Of a stretch of DNA of 64,000 bases, positions 7,264 to 16,329 are shown one piece after another. How positions within the stretch are numbered: the stretch's first letter is position 1; every line of letters begins with the position of its first letter. This stretch comes from Phycisphaerae bacterium (GTDB lineage: Bacteria > Planctomycetota > Phycisphaerae > Sedimentisphaerales > Anaerobacaceae): positions 17,550 to 81,549 of the forward strand of contig JAPLMX010000077.1 of assembly GCA_026386805.1 (NCBI GenBank). The letters are read 5' to 3'. The notes under the pieces were generated by a model. The model saw only the letters and a list, made by a program, of their open reading frames with translations, was not told the origin of the DNA and did not search any database. The position numbers were made by a program, and so were the translations under genes.

Positions 7264-10200
7264 ATGAGAACACTCCTTCTGTTCGCCTCAGTGCTATCGT
7301 TTGCCGCCGCAGGATGGGCTGCGCCCGCCGATTCCCAGGCTGCTGCGTTTGACATCGCGTCATTTGGCTCTCGTATGTCCTATGAGGACGGCAAAGCTCA
7401 CGGCGTCCGGTGGGCGGAGCCTCGAAAGGTCCGGCGCGTGGTCGTGGAATTCGATGGAAGTCAGACCCCGCCCGAGCCGTCGCGGGTTCGCTTGGAGTAC
7501 TGGCATCGGGTCTGGGACGGCAAGGCCGACCCGTTGAACTTCGAGCGTGGCGCCGGCGGCGTCGGCTGGGACGCGCTGGATGACTGGACGAACGGCCGGT
7601 GGGTTACGGCGAAAGGCCGCGTCGAGCGGACCGGCAACTCGTATGAATTCACCTTCGCTCCCACCTCCTCGGAGGAAATCCCCAAGTTCCAGGGTGAGGG
7701 AGTGACGTACCGCAAAACGCTCGCGGTTCGCATCGCGGCCGATGGTGGCCTGCCCGCGCCGGTGCGGTTTCGGGTGTATACGGACTCGATCTGCAAGACT
7801 CTCCGCATTCGCATCCAGTTCGGCGCGCCCCGGGAGGCGGCTTTCAAGGCGGGCCAGGGCGAATCGGGCCGGCTGGAGGTCTTCAATGGCATGGTGACGG
7901 CCGTTCGGCCGATAGACGATGGCTCCGTCACGATCCAGCCGGACCTGACGTGGACTTTGAATAAACCTAATGCCGGCGGCGTCGAGGCCGATCTGCTGAT
8001 GGCTGCCGATCCGATCGACGGCCGCTATGATCGCACGATTGTCACCGTGCGTTCGAGCACGAGGCCGTTTTCCTTCGCGGCGGATGAAGTGGCGCGGGGC
8101 GACCGCGTCCTCGTGGACGATCTCGGCGTGCTCGTAACGAGTGCGGAGGACAAGATCTCTCTCGACGCCTACCGCGAGGCCCTGCGGCGCGAGTTTGGAG
8201 GTCAGACGGTCTACGACCGCGTCGCCGCCGGCGACGAGCAGACCCTGAGCCGTGCCTGGAATGACATGCCGCTGAAGCGCCCGTGGAACTTTGCCCACGG
8301 CCTGCCGGGCAATCGCAACACGATGCGCCAGTGGCCCAACGGGGAGATCGAAGTCACCGCTTACAAACGCTGGTTCGACGTGCAGCGAAGTCCTCGCGAC
8401 AGCGACCGCAAGCTCTGGTCTGGCGAGATGCTGCGGATCTCCTGCAGCTTCCCGGCGGACGGCCGCGGCGGCCGCGAGCTTCAGGACGGCTACCTGCCCG
8501 TCCTGCGCACGTGGTGGCAGAGCGGGCCGGTGTACTACGAGCAGAAAACGGTCCTGACGGCGGCGGTCAAGAACTTGGACGACGTGGCCCTGGACACGCC
8601 CACCATCCTGCTGATGCAGATCCGGGTCATGAATGTCTCGGATTCCCAGGAGGCTGCGGCGACGCTGCGGTTCGGCGCGCACGCCGACGGCAACGAAAAG
8701 ATCATGCTCAGAAACGACCAGGCAATGGCTGTGACGGTCGCCGGCGAGAGGCTACGTTTCCTTGTCAGCGCCGAAGGCCAGACGGGCTTGGGTTCCCAAA
8801 CGCAATCTTCCGCGTTGGGGGTCCCCTTCCAGCAGGAGAACGATTCCGTGGCCTGGACCGCGAGCCTCAAGCCGGGCGAGAGCAAGCTGCTCCGCGTGAC
8901 CATTCCCTCGATTACTCTGCTCCAGGGCGACGAGATCGAGTTGGTCAGGACGCTGAGCTTCGAGGCCGAGGCCGAACGCGTCTGTGCCTTCTGGCGCGGA
9001 GTGACGGCGAAAGGGACGCAGATCCAGACTCCTGAGCCTTGGATCAACGATTTCTACAAGGCCCACGTGCGGCACCTGCTGATCAACTGCTTCAAAGAGC
9101 TGGGCACGGACTACCTCCACGCTCACGTGGGCACGTTCCACTACGGGGTCTATCCGAGCGAGTCCGTCATGATGATCAGCGACCTCGACCGGCGGGGCTA
9201 CTATGACCAAGCCCGCCGTAATTACGATGCTTTTCTGCACTATCAGGGCACGGTCGCCCTGCCCGGCAATTTCAAGAGTTCCGAGGGCGAGTTTTACGGT
9301 GCCGGCGGCCACGAGACGGGCGGCTACAACAAAAGCCACGGCTACGTCCTGTGGGGCATGGCCGAGCACTGGTGGTACACCCGCGACCGGGAGTGGATGG
9401 CGAAGGCGGCCCCGGGGATGGTCAAGGCGTGCGAGTGGGTCATTCGCGAGCGGCAGGGCACGATGGCCACGAACCCGGACGGAAACAAGCCGCTGGAATA
9501 CGGCTGGCTGCCCGCCGGCTCGCTGGAGGACGTGACCGACCGCTGGAATTGGCTGGCGACGAACAGCGCCACGGTGTGGGGCTTCCGGGCGTTGGCCGAT
9601 GCCTTGGCCGACTTCGGACATCCGGAAGGCAAGCGGTTGCAGCAGGAGGCCCGGGCGTACTATGACGATTTCATGCACGGTATTACGGAGTCGCGGGTCC
9701 TCTGTCCCGTCGTGCGGCTGCGGGACGGCACGTATGTCCCCAAGATCCCGTCGCGGCTCTACGAGCGCGGACGGGCCTACGGGTGGATACGGGAGGTCCT
9801 GGAAGGCTCGATGTTCCTGCCCGCCTACGGCCTGCTCGCTCCCACGGCCCCCGAGACCCGATGGATTCTCAAGGACTATGAGGACAACCTCTACATCTCG
9901 GACCGCTACGGCTATTCGATCCCGGTCTACGATGCCTTCTGGTTCTCGCGCGGCGGGTTCTCCATGCAGGCCAATCTGCTCGATGGCCCGTTGTCGTACC
10001 TGTGGCGCGACGACGTCAAGCACTTCATCCGGGGCTACTTCAACGGCTTTGCCTCGGCGTTCTATCCCGAGATCCGGATGTGCAACGAGCACTCGCTGCC
10101 CGAGCTGGGCTACCCGGCGGGCGACCTCTTCAAGACCTCCGATGAGGCCCAGTCCAACTACTGGCTGCGGCTGATGTTCGTCAACGACGAAGGCCCCGAC

Positions 10201-10521
10201 CTGTACCTGGGCCAGGCGATCCCACGCTACTGGCTCGGCGACGGCAACAAGATCGGCATCCAGCGGGCGGCTACGCACTTCGGCCCCTTGTCGCTGCGGT
10301 ATGATTCGCGGGCGGCCCAGGGGAGCATCAAGGTCACTCTCGATCTGTCCGGCCGCAACCAACCGCGGACCATTTACGTCCGGATTCGCCACCCGCAGTC
10401 CAAGCCGCTCAAGACGGTCCTTCTGAACGGCCAGCCGTACAACAAGCTGGATCAGGACAAAGAGTGGATCATCCTGCCGGGCTCGCTCAGCGGCCGCCAG
10501 GAGATTGCAGGGCTGTATTAG
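7264..10521 (+). CDS. Large secreted glycosidase-like protein with six-hairpin (alpha/alpha) domain
   Basis: 1085 aa. The start MRTLLLFASVLSFAAAGWAA gives a signal peptide ending near GWAA; the ORF-track start runs back into the palindromic element. Residues of roughly 25-580 appear to be beta-rich (sugar-binding or hydrolase N-domain). From about 590 a helical part with PEPWINDFYKAHVRHLLINC, HETGGYNKSHGYVLWGMAEH and YSIPVYDAFWFSRGG looks like an (alpha/alpha)6 barrel as in GH15/37/63/78-type enzymes. I cannot assign a GH family or name catalytic acids with confidence. It is followed after 18 bases by the GH38-like gene and is very probably co-transcribed with it. Likely role: export-dependent breakdown of a complex polysaccharide (inference). 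Confidence 0.65.
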   Translation: MRTLLLFASVLSFAAAGWAAPADSQAAAFDIASFGSRMSYEDGKAHGVRWAEPRKVRRVVVEFDGSQTPPEPSRVRLEYWHRVWDGKADPLNFERGAGGVGWDALDDWTNGRWVTAKGRVERTGNSYEFTFAPTSSEEIPKFQGEGVTYRKTLAVRIAADGGLPAPVRFRVYTDSICKTLRIRIQFGAPREAAFKAGQGESGRLEVFNGMVTAVRPIDDGSVTIQPDLTWTLNKPNAGGVEADLLMAADPIDGRYDRTIVTVRSSTRPFSFAADEVARGDRVLVDDLGVLVTSAEDKISLDAYREALRREFGGQTVYDRVAAGDEQTLSRAWNDMPLKRPWNFAHGLPGNRNTMRQWPNGEIEVTAYKRWFDVQRSPRDSDRKLWSGEMLRISCSFPADGRGGRELQDGYLPVLRTWWQSGPVYYEQKTVLTAAVKNLDDVALDTPTILLMQIRVMNVSDSQEAAATLRFGAHADGNEKIMLRNDQAMAVTVAGERLRFLVSAEGQTGLGSQTQSSALGVPFQQENDSVAWTASLKPGESKLLRVTIPSITLLQGDEIELVRTLSFEAEAERVCAFWRGVTAKGTQIQTPEPWINDFYKAHVRHLLINCFKELGTDYLHAHVGTFHYGVYPSESVMMISDLDRRGYYDQARRNYDAFLHYQGTVALPGNFKSSEGEFYGAGGHETGGYNKSHGYVLWGMAEHWWYTRDREWMAKAAPGMVKACEWVIRERQGTMATNPDGNKPLEYGWLPAGSLEDVTDRWNWLATNSATVWGFRALADALADFGHPEGKRLQQEARAYYDDFMHGITESRVLCPVVRLRDGTYVPKIPSRLYERGRAYGWIREVLEGSMFLPAYGLLAPTAPETRWILKDYEDNLYISDRYGYSIPVYDAFWFSRGGFSMQANLLDGPLSYLWRDDVKHFIRGYFNGFASAFYPEIRMCNEHSLPELGYPAGDLFKTSDEAQSNYWLRLMFVNDEGPDLYLGQAIPRYWLGDGNKIGIQRAATHFGPLSLRYDSRAAQGSIKVTLDLSGRNQPRTIYVRIRHPQSKPLKTVLLNGQPYNKLDQDKEWIILPGSLSGRQEIAGLY

Positions 10522-10539
10522 CAAGGGAGGAAGAACCAG

Positions 10540-13155
10540 ATGTGTGCCATGTGGATTGCCGTCAGTCTCGTCCTGGTGTTGTCAGCGTCGATTCGCGCGA
10601 GGGACGCCGGCGAGTGGACGATCTATGTCACCAACGACAACTGCCCCGATTACACGTGGGGCTTTACGGAGGAGCAGACCCGGCAGGCGTTCGCCGACAT
10701 CGTTCACGCTCACCTCGACGAGATGAATCGTACGGACGGCTTTGCGTCTGCGGACCGCGACCGCTACAACATGGCGGTGACGCAGGAGGCGATCTGCTTC
10801 GTCGAACGGTATCCCGAGCGGCAGGCGGAGCTGATCCGTCGGATCAAGGAGGGACGGGTGCTCGTCAGTCCCTTCCTGTGCAATTCCTTGTGGGCGTTCC
10901 AGAGCACGGAAGGTGCGCTCCGCGTCCTCTATCCGGCCCGGCGGCTCGAACGGGACTGGGGGATTGCGATCGACATGGCCGAGCATATCGAGGAACCCTC
11001 TTTGCCTTGGGGTATGGCGCCGATTCTGGCCGGGGCGGGGGTACGCTGGCTCTCGGTGCCTTTCTACAACTATGACTCGACCTTCAAGCAGTTGAAGAAT
11101 CCGCCGCTGTTCGTCTGGGAGGGTCCCGACGGCAGCCGGCTGCGGGTCGTCATGGACCCCTGGGCCTCGAATCGGGCAAGCTACACGCAGGGGGCCGCCA
11201 TCCTGAAGAAACCCCAGAGCATCGAGAAAGAGTGGCTGCCGCATTACAGCGGCCTTGGAGATGCCTATCCGCTCCGCGCGATCTTGGCCAGTGGCACGCA
11301 CGGGGACATCTCGCCCCGCAGTGGGGACCAGGCCCAGGGTTTTGCCGAAACCATCAGGAACTACAATGCCGGCGACGGTCCGCACCCGAAGCTCGTCAAT
11401 GCCACAGTGGCACAGTTCTGCGCGGCGGTGGACCGAGTACAAGCAGAGCGGCCTTTCCTTCCCACCGTGCGTGGCTGCTTCGGACACTCCTGGGACCTAT
11501 GGCCCGTATCGCTGGCCAGGTACGTGGCGGACCTGCGGCAGGCGGGGAGGGACTACTTAGCCGCCGAAACGCTATTGGCCGTCGCCGCCTGCGACCGGCC
11601 GGAGCTGCGCGATGCGACGCGAAAAGATCGCGAACGGGCCGAGTGGTGCTGGGCGATGCTCAGCGACCACGCCTGGAACGGCACCAACGAGCAGAACAAG
11701 CGGCACAACGCAGACCTGCGACGACGATGGAACGCGGAGCTCGCGAGCCTCGGTGTCAAGCTGCTGGACCAGGGCTGGGCGGCGGCCGGGCTGACGCGTG
11801 ACCCGCAGAGAATCACGGTATTCAATAGCCTCAGCTTCCCGCGAACGGGCCTCGTGCGCATGGCGGTCCCGCAGGAGGTACGTGGCGAGGGCTTCCAGCC
11901 CTTGCGTCTCGAGGCCATCCTGGCCTTGTCTTCCGAGGGCGGGACGGGTACCCAATCGCAAGAAGATCGCGATTGGGAACCCACGCTCTCGCCACGACAG
12001 GCCATTCCCTGCCAAGCGGTTCGCGAGGGAGAAGGCCGGGTCCTGTACTTCGTTGCTCCGGAGGTCCCCGGGTTCTCCGTTCGGCAATTCCGACCGAGTT
12101 TGGCACCGGCGGTCGCCGGCAGCGTGTGCACCGCGAGCCCGAGCGGCTTGGAGTGTCCTTTCTATCGGCTCGCGCTTGACCCGCGCACGGGCGGCGTGGC
12201 AAGTCTCGTCCACAAAGCGTCGGGACGAGAGTTGCGCGTCGCGGGTTCCCACGGGCTTTGCCAAACGGTGTTCTTCGACGGCCAAGAGCATGCGTTGGAG
12301 AATGTCACGACTGAGGTCGTCGCCGAGGGCCCTGTTCTGGCGCGGCTAAAGGTCACGGGCACGGTCGAAGGCATGGAAGTCACGAACGACATCACCGTCT
12401 ACGCCGAGCTGGATCAAGTGGATTTCGACCTCCGTATACATAAGCCCGTCACCACGAAGGAGCAATGGCTCTGTCACGTGTTTCCGGTCGTGTCGGAGCG
12501 GGCCGAGCTTCGGATCGAGACGCCCGGCGCCGTGATTCGCCCACGCTCGCAGCCCGAAGGGGATTTGCTGCCGGGGGCGGATACCCGCCGGTTCGCGGTG
12601 CAGGGGTTTGTCGATGCTTCCGTGCCGGACGGCGCAGGTGTCACGATCGCGCCGCTCGATGCCTTCGCGCTTCGGCTGGACTTGGCCCCGCTCACGTTCG
12701 AGGCCATAGGCAACGATCAGAACTATCGCGAGGTCGTCCAGGACCAGGACGGCGTCACGGACTTCCGCTTCCGGTACGTCCTGCGCGGTCACGCCGGTGG
12801 TTACAGCCAAGGCCAGACCGTGGCCTGGAGCCGAAGCGTCACGACGCCCTTAGCGGCCACCTTGGGCGGCATCCCAAGTGAGCGTATGACTCGTCCAACA
12901 ATCCAGCTTGACCCATCGCGTGCGATTGCCACGTGCTTCAAGTCTGCCGATGGCGACAGTTCCGGCGGCCTCATTCTGCGTCTGTGGGAGACCACCGGCC
13001 GATCCGACCCCGTCCAGGTTGCCGTGAAAGGGTATCGCAAAGCCATCCTCACCGACCTGCTCGAACGGGACAAGAATGAGCTTGCGGTCACCGACGGACG
13101 CATCGAGATCAAATCGAATCCGCACGGCTTCTCTTGCGTGCGATTGCTTCCGTAA
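10540..13155 (+). CDS. GH38-like (alpha-mannosidase-type) protein, secreted
   Basis: 871 aa. The ATG follows AGGGAGGAAG; the N-terminus (MCAMWIAVSLVLVLSASIRA) is a signal peptide. The layout follows GH38: an N-terminal glycoside hydrolase/deacetylase-like barrel (WTIYVTNDNCPDYTWGF to about residue 290), a helical middle domain (WCWAMLSDHAWNGTNEQNKR) and a beta-sandwich C-terminal region. Classical GH38 enzymes bind zinc through an H-x-H-x-D motif at the first strand. Here the equivalent segment reads NDNCPDYTWG, so the histidines appear to be absent. It is therefore either a divergent subfamily with other ligands or not a classical mannosidase. It forms a two-gene unit with the preceding gene. 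Confidence 0.65.
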   Translation: MCAMWIAVSLVLVLSASIRARDAGEWTIYVTNDNCPDYTWGFTEEQTRQAFADIVHAHLDEMNRTDGFASADRDRYNMAVTQEAICFVERYPERQAELIRRIKEGRVLVSPFLCNSLWAFQSTEGALRVLYPARRLERDWGIAIDMAEHIEEPSLPWGMAPILAGAGVRWLSVPFYNYDSTFKQLKNPPLFVWEGPDGSRLRVVMDPWASNRASYTQGAAILKKPQSIEKEWLPHYSGLGDAYPLRAILASGTHGDISPRSGDQAQGFAETIRNYNAGDGPHPKLVNATVAQFCAAVDRVQAERPFLPTVRGCFGHSWDLWPVSLARYVADLRQAGRDYLAAETLLAVAACDRPELRDATRKDRERAEWCWAMLSDHAWNGTNEQNKRHNADLRRRWNAELASLGVKLLDQGWAAAGLTRDPQRITVFNSLSFPRTGLVRMAVPQEVRGEGFQPLRLEAILALSSEGGTGTQSQEDRDWEPTLSPRQAIPCQAVREGEGRVLYFVAPEVPGFSVRQFRPSLAPAVAGSVCTASPSGLECPFYRLALDPRTGGVASLVHKASGRELRVAGSHGLCQTVFFDGQEHALENVTTEVVAEGPVLARLKVTGTVEGMEVTNDITVYAELDQVDFDLRIHKPVTTKEQWLCHVFPVVSERAELRIETPGAVIRPRSQPEGDLLPGADTRRFAVQGFVDASVPDGAGVTIAPLDAFALRLDLAPLTFEAIGNDQNYREVVQDQDGVTDFRFRYVLRGHAGGYSQGQTVAWSRSVTTPLAATLGGIPSERMTRPTIQLDPSRAIATCFKSADGDSSGGLILRLWETTGRSDPVQVAVKGYRKAILTDLLERDKNELAVTDGRIEIKSNPHGFSCVRLLP

Positions 13156-13247
13156 GGGACCACGCGGACAGGCGTCAGCGGTACTAGGCTAATTGGGCGG
13201 ATGGCGTACACGTGTTGTCACGCGGCGACGGCACAGCTCATCTCTTG

Positions 13248-13302
13248 GTAGGGCGAGCGTTCCCGCTCGCCTAAAGCCGTCGTGCGAGGACGCACGACCT
13301 AC
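13248..13302. repeat. 55-bp palindromic element, copy 2 (inverted)
   Basis: Its reverse complement reads GTAGGTCGTGCGTCCTCGCA...GCTCGCCCTAC, matching copy 1 at 7176-7231. The pair is in opposite orientation on the two sides of the glycosidase genes. Confidence 0.7.
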
Positions 13303-13321
13303 GAAGAGACGCCTTCCGGGT

Positions 13322-13380
13322 CGGCCCACCACATCAGGGTGGTTGGCGTAGGCGCAGGGTGGGCTCGCGCCCACCATCCT
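13322..13380. repeat. GGGTGGGC palindromic element, degenerate copy
   Basis: GGCCCACCACATCAGGGTGG and GCAGGGTGGGCTCGCGCCCACCA resemble the GTAGGGTGGGGCTTGCCCCACC elements elsewhere in the window. It lies directly upstream of the padR promoter. Confidence 0.45.
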
Positions 13381-13416
13381 CCGCATAAAAAGTAGCGTTG
13401 CACCGACGTTTTGTAG

Positions 13417-13445
13417 TTGACATAGCATGGTATGTATAACATAAT
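13417..13445 (+). promoter_or_regulatory. padR promoter with overlapping inverted-repeat operator
   Basis: TTGACA (13417-13422), a 17-base spacer and CATAAT (13440-13445) form a near-consensus sigma-70-type promoter 46 bases upstream of the padR start. TATGT-ATA-ACATA (13431-13443) is a perfect inverted repeat overlapping the -10. PadR regulators bind ATGT...ACAT half-sites, so autorepression is likely (inference). The half-site spacing here is shorter than in classical PadR boxes. Confidence 0.65.
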
Positions 13446-13490
13446 AGGCGAAACATAACACGATTCGTGCAGGTGAATCAGGAGGTTGTC

Positions 13491-13835
13491 ATGAAGTTTG
13501 AAAGTCAGTTGCTCAAAGGCGTGGCTCCCGTGGTGGTGCTGCAAATCCTGTCGCGGGGGCCGATGTACGGCTATGAGCTCAGCCAGGCGATCGAGCAGCG
13601 CAGCGGCGACATCCTCACGCTGGGCAAAGGGACGCTGTACCCCTTGCTTTACAACCTGGAGGCCAAGAAGCTCGTCCAGGCCAAGTGGGAGACGACCGAC
13701 TCCGGCCGGAACCGCCGCTACTACTCGATCACTGGCAAGGGCGAGGAAGACTTGGCCCGGCAAAAGGCCCAGCTTCAGGGCTTGGCCAAGGGCCTCGACC
13801 TGCTCTTCGGCGGCACCCTGAAAGCGGCGATTTGA
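13491..13835 (+). CDS. PadR family transcriptional regulator
   Basis: 114 aa. The start MKFESQLLKG was chosen because AGGAGG lies at ideal spacing; the ORF-track start is 8 codons earlier. It has the PadR winged helix: ILSRGPMYGYELSQAIEQRS (recognition part), GTLYPLLYNLEAKKLVQAKW (helix plus wing) and RRYYSITGKGEEDL, which is the family signature. PadR proteins are dimeric ligand-responsive repressors, often next to the gene they control. Here an M28-like membrane peptidase gene begins 24 bases downstream and probably shares the transcript. Confidence 0.92.
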   Translation: MKFESQLLKGVAPVVVLQILSRGPMYGYELSQAIEQRSGDILTLGKGTLYPLLYNLEAKKLVQAKWETTDSGRNRRYYSITGKGEEDLARQKAQLQGLAKGLDLLFGGTLKAAI

Positions 13836-13859
13836 GAAGACCAGAGGAGGGCCGTCCCA

Positions 13860-14792
13860 ATGAGAACCCGAGAGAAGGTCATCATCGCAGCCGTTATCTT
13901 GCCGCTGGCGGCGTTCACGGCATTTGCCGTCGGGCTGGCGTACTACATGACCAGGCCGCCCCGGGAACTCCCGGGCATCCCGCAGGCCGTCGTGGAGCAG
14001 AGATTCAGGGATGAGACCACCTTCGCGACGGCACGTGATGTCCAGACGAAGGTCCCGCCTGTGGCGTTGGAAGAGATCGTTTCGGAGACCACTGGTCTTG
14101 GCGGAACAGAGCTGCATACTGCAGAGGGCAGAAGGGCTATCTGCGTCCGCCTGTTCCGTGGCGCGGGATTCGATCCTGTCGTAACCGAGGACGGGGACGT
14201 CCTCGTATACAAGCAGGGGCGCACCGTGGACTACGTGGCGGTGGGGGCCCACTATGACAAGGTCGATGGGCCTTCCGAAGGCATCCTGGACAATATGCTG
14301 GGCTGCATCCTGGTTAGCAATATCGCCAAGGCCCTGAGAGACGAGCCCACGAATTACACGTATCTATTTCTTGCCTATGGGAACGAAGAAACGGGCCGGC
14401 GGATAGGATCGGCGATCCGTGGCTATGAATCGGGACGCCGTGAGCGACCCACCTATATCATCGAAATAGACTATGTGGGTGACAAGGATGCCGAGCTTGG
14501 GGGGAGATGGATGAGTCCAATCGACGGCAGATTCCTACAGACCGGGATCAAGATCAACACCATTCCCATGCCCGATCCACGGAAGATCCACACGGAGAAG
14601 GACAACCTCAGCAACGTCCACTTCGGGCGGGCTTACCTGGCGTACAAAACCGTGATTTCCCTGATTGAAGGAATCGAGCGTGGGGAAGGGCTGAAGCCGC
14701 CCGACACTGTCAACTTCTGGAGAAAGGAAAACCCCTTGTTCGGCTGCAAGCCCGCTGTCTCCCAACCAACGCCTTCAAAGCCGATCCTGTGA
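13860..14792 (+). CDS. Membrane-anchored M28-like peptidase
   Basis: 310 aa; ATG after AGAGGAGGG. An N-terminal signal anchor (VIIAAVILPLAAFTAFAVGLAYY) places the rest outside the membrane. The metallopeptidase part keeps the M28 order of metal ligands: AVGAHYDKVDG (His, Asp region), GILDNMLG (bridging Asp), GNEETGRRIGS (Glu pair), EIDYVGD (Asp) and a distal His in DPRKIHTEKDNL. The protein is short for an M28 peptidase and lacks a PA insertion. Probably an aminopeptidase-like enzyme; substrate unknown. It is co-oriented with padR 24 bases upstream. Confidence 0.75.
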   Translation: MRTREKVIIAAVILPLAAFTAFAVGLAYYMTRPPRELPGIPQAVVEQRFRDETTFATARDVQTKVPPVALEEIVSETTGLGGTELHTAEGRRAICVRLFRGAGFDPVVTEDGDVLVYKQGRTVDYVAVGAHYDKVDGPSEGILDNMLGCILVSNIAKALRDEPTNYTYLFLAYGNEETGRRIGSAIRGYESGRRERPTYIIEIDYVGDKDAELGGRWMSPIDGRFLQTGIKINTIPMPDPRKIHTEKDNLSNVHFGRAYLAYKTVISLIEGIERGEGLKPPDTVNFWRKENPLFGCKPAVSQPTPSKPIL

Positions 14793-14814
14793 AGATCGGC
14801 GGAGGTTCTCGATC

Positions 14815-14897
14815 ATGGACAACAAGCCTGAGAAGAATCGCGGCACGGACCTGCCTCTCTGTGCGACGGAGTTCATCCGGCGCGTGGTTCGGCGGAT
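14815..14897 (+). pseudogene. HAAS-like N-terminal leader, out of frame with the next ORF
   Basis: An ATG with a good GGCGGAGG site starts MDNKPEKNRGTDLPLCATEFIRRVVRRM. This resembles the N-terminus of planctomycete proteins that begin with a short helical HAAS-like segment. The frame soon stops, while the following hypothetical protein is open in a different frame without a good start of its own. Either a frameshift separates the leader from the body of one gene, or this is the debris of another gene. Confidence 0.4.
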
Positions 14898-16202
14898 GTG
14901 GTATGTGTGCTGTGCGCCCTGCCGCCCATGCTGGGCCGGCCTACCATCCGTGTCAACTATGTCGAATGGCTGAGCGACCACTGGCGGCCGGCTGGGCAGG
15001 ACATCGAGAACGCCAAAGTCTACTATGACAAGGCGGTTGCGCTTCTGGTCGAGCCGCCGCAGGGGCTTGAGGGCAAGATGCAGTTGCGTCGCTGGTCATC
15101 GGTCGGCTACGGCGACGGCGACGTGCAGGCGATCGAGCAGTGGCTCGCCGGGAACCAGGCCGCATTCAGTGCGCTGAGACGAGGCGCGAATACGCCCCAT
15201 TACTGGCCGGCCTATGACAGCAAGGAATCCACTCCTATCGAGACGAGCATCGTTGCGAACGAGATGAAGTCGCTCAGCCAGTGGCGGCTCGTGACATTCG
15301 CTTTCAAGGAACAGATCATTTGGGAGGTCCGCCGGGGGGAAGTCGCGAAAGCTATGGATGACTGCCTGGTTCTCTGCCGGTTCGGTCGGCACTTGCAGAA
15401 CAAGGGTTGTCTGAACGGACAATTGGTGGGGGTCTCGATTGAGGCTCTGGGCTACAATGGCGTCACCGCCATCGTGCAGAACGCGGGTATCCCTGCGGGA
15501 CTTCTGGAGAGCGTCCAAAGGGAATTGGAGTCAGGTTTCGATCTTCACCGGCAGGTCATCGACCTGGATTGTGAGAAGGCATTGTGGTATGACCGCATCC
15601 AGCGGACCTTTACCGATGACGGGAAGGGGGGAGGCCATGCGTTGTCGAAAGGATTCATCTACGCTCCCGGGGACTGGAAAGACAATTTGCTCAAGACCTT
15701 TCTGTTTCACTACCCGGGCCGTCGCGAGACGATGGCGATGGTGGACCGGTTCTTTCAGCAGGCACAACGCCGGCTGAATACGCCACCAGACGCAGAGGAA
15801 CACGAGCGGCTGAATGGAAGCGAGCAAGTAGCATCGCTGAGCATATTCTTCTCCATCACCACGCCGGCCTACGAACGCGTGGGCCTACTGAGCTGGAGGC
15901 TGAAAACGCACGAGACCGCCACCATCACGTTGCTGGCGGTCCAGCGGTATTTCCAGGCGAACGGGAGCTATCCTGACAGCCTGGACCAATTGATGGCGCG
16001 AGGCTACCTGAAGGAGCCGCCGAAAGACCCGTTCGGCCCAGGGCTGCTCACCTATCGGAAGACGGACACCGGATTCCTCCTCTACAGTTGGGGTGCGAAT
16101 CGCCAGGACGACGGCGGGCAGTTGGGCACGGGCAGCCAGGGCCAACCCCGCATGTGGGCGGACAACGGCGACTGGGTCTTTTGGCCGATCGGGGAGCCGT
16201 AG
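14898..16202 (+). CDS. Hypothetical planctomycete-type protein, 5' end uncertain
   Basis: 434 aa as opened at a GTG; no clear ribbon of signal peptide or ribosome-binding site supports this start, and the better translation signal at 14815 is in another frame. The sequence has NYVEWLSDHWRPAGQDIENAKVYYDKAV near the start, long helical central parts, and a C-terminal block (YFQANGSYPDSLDQLMARGY, PPKDPFGPGLLTYRKTDTGF, LYSWGANRQDDGG). That block is typical of planctomycete proteins whose C-terminus resembles the pseudopilin/T2SG C-terminal fold. I do not recognise a function. It probably carries an N-terminal membrane anchor if the upstream frame is restored. Confidence 0.55.
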   Translation: MVCVLCALPPMLGRPTIRVNYVEWLSDHWRPAGQDIENAKVYYDKAVALLVEPPQGLEGKMQLRRWSSVGYGDGDVQAIEQWLAGNQAAFSALRRGANTPHYWPAYDSKESTPIETSIVANEMKSLSQWRLVTFAFKEQIIWEVRRGEVAKAMDDCLVLCRFGRHLQNKGCLNGQLVGVSIEALGYNGVTAIVQNAGIPAGLLESVQRELESGFDLHRQVIDLDCEKALWYDRIQRTFTDDGKGGGHALSKGFIYAPGDWKDNLLKTFLFHYPGRRETMAMVDRFFQQAQRRLNTPPDAEEHERLNGSEQVASLSIFFSITTPAYERVGLLSWRLKTHETATITLLAVQRYFQANGSYPDSLDQLMARGYLKEPPKDPFGPGLLTYRKTDTGFLLYSWGANRQDDGGQLGTGSQGQPRMWADNGDWVFWPIGEP

Positions 16203-16329
16203 AGCAATTGTCACATGCCACCCGGAGAACGCCGGCTTCTCGCACACCCTGTGAGAGTCGTAGCGTCCACTTTCAGGAAATCCTTGAATTCCCCCGTTTA
16301 GGGTCCTACCATACTCCCTTGTGGATCAC

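Noticed and set aside
8752-10524. 590-aa minus-strand ORF opposite the glycosidase
   Set aside because: Shadow of the plus-strand glycosidase-like gene; no family features or start signal.
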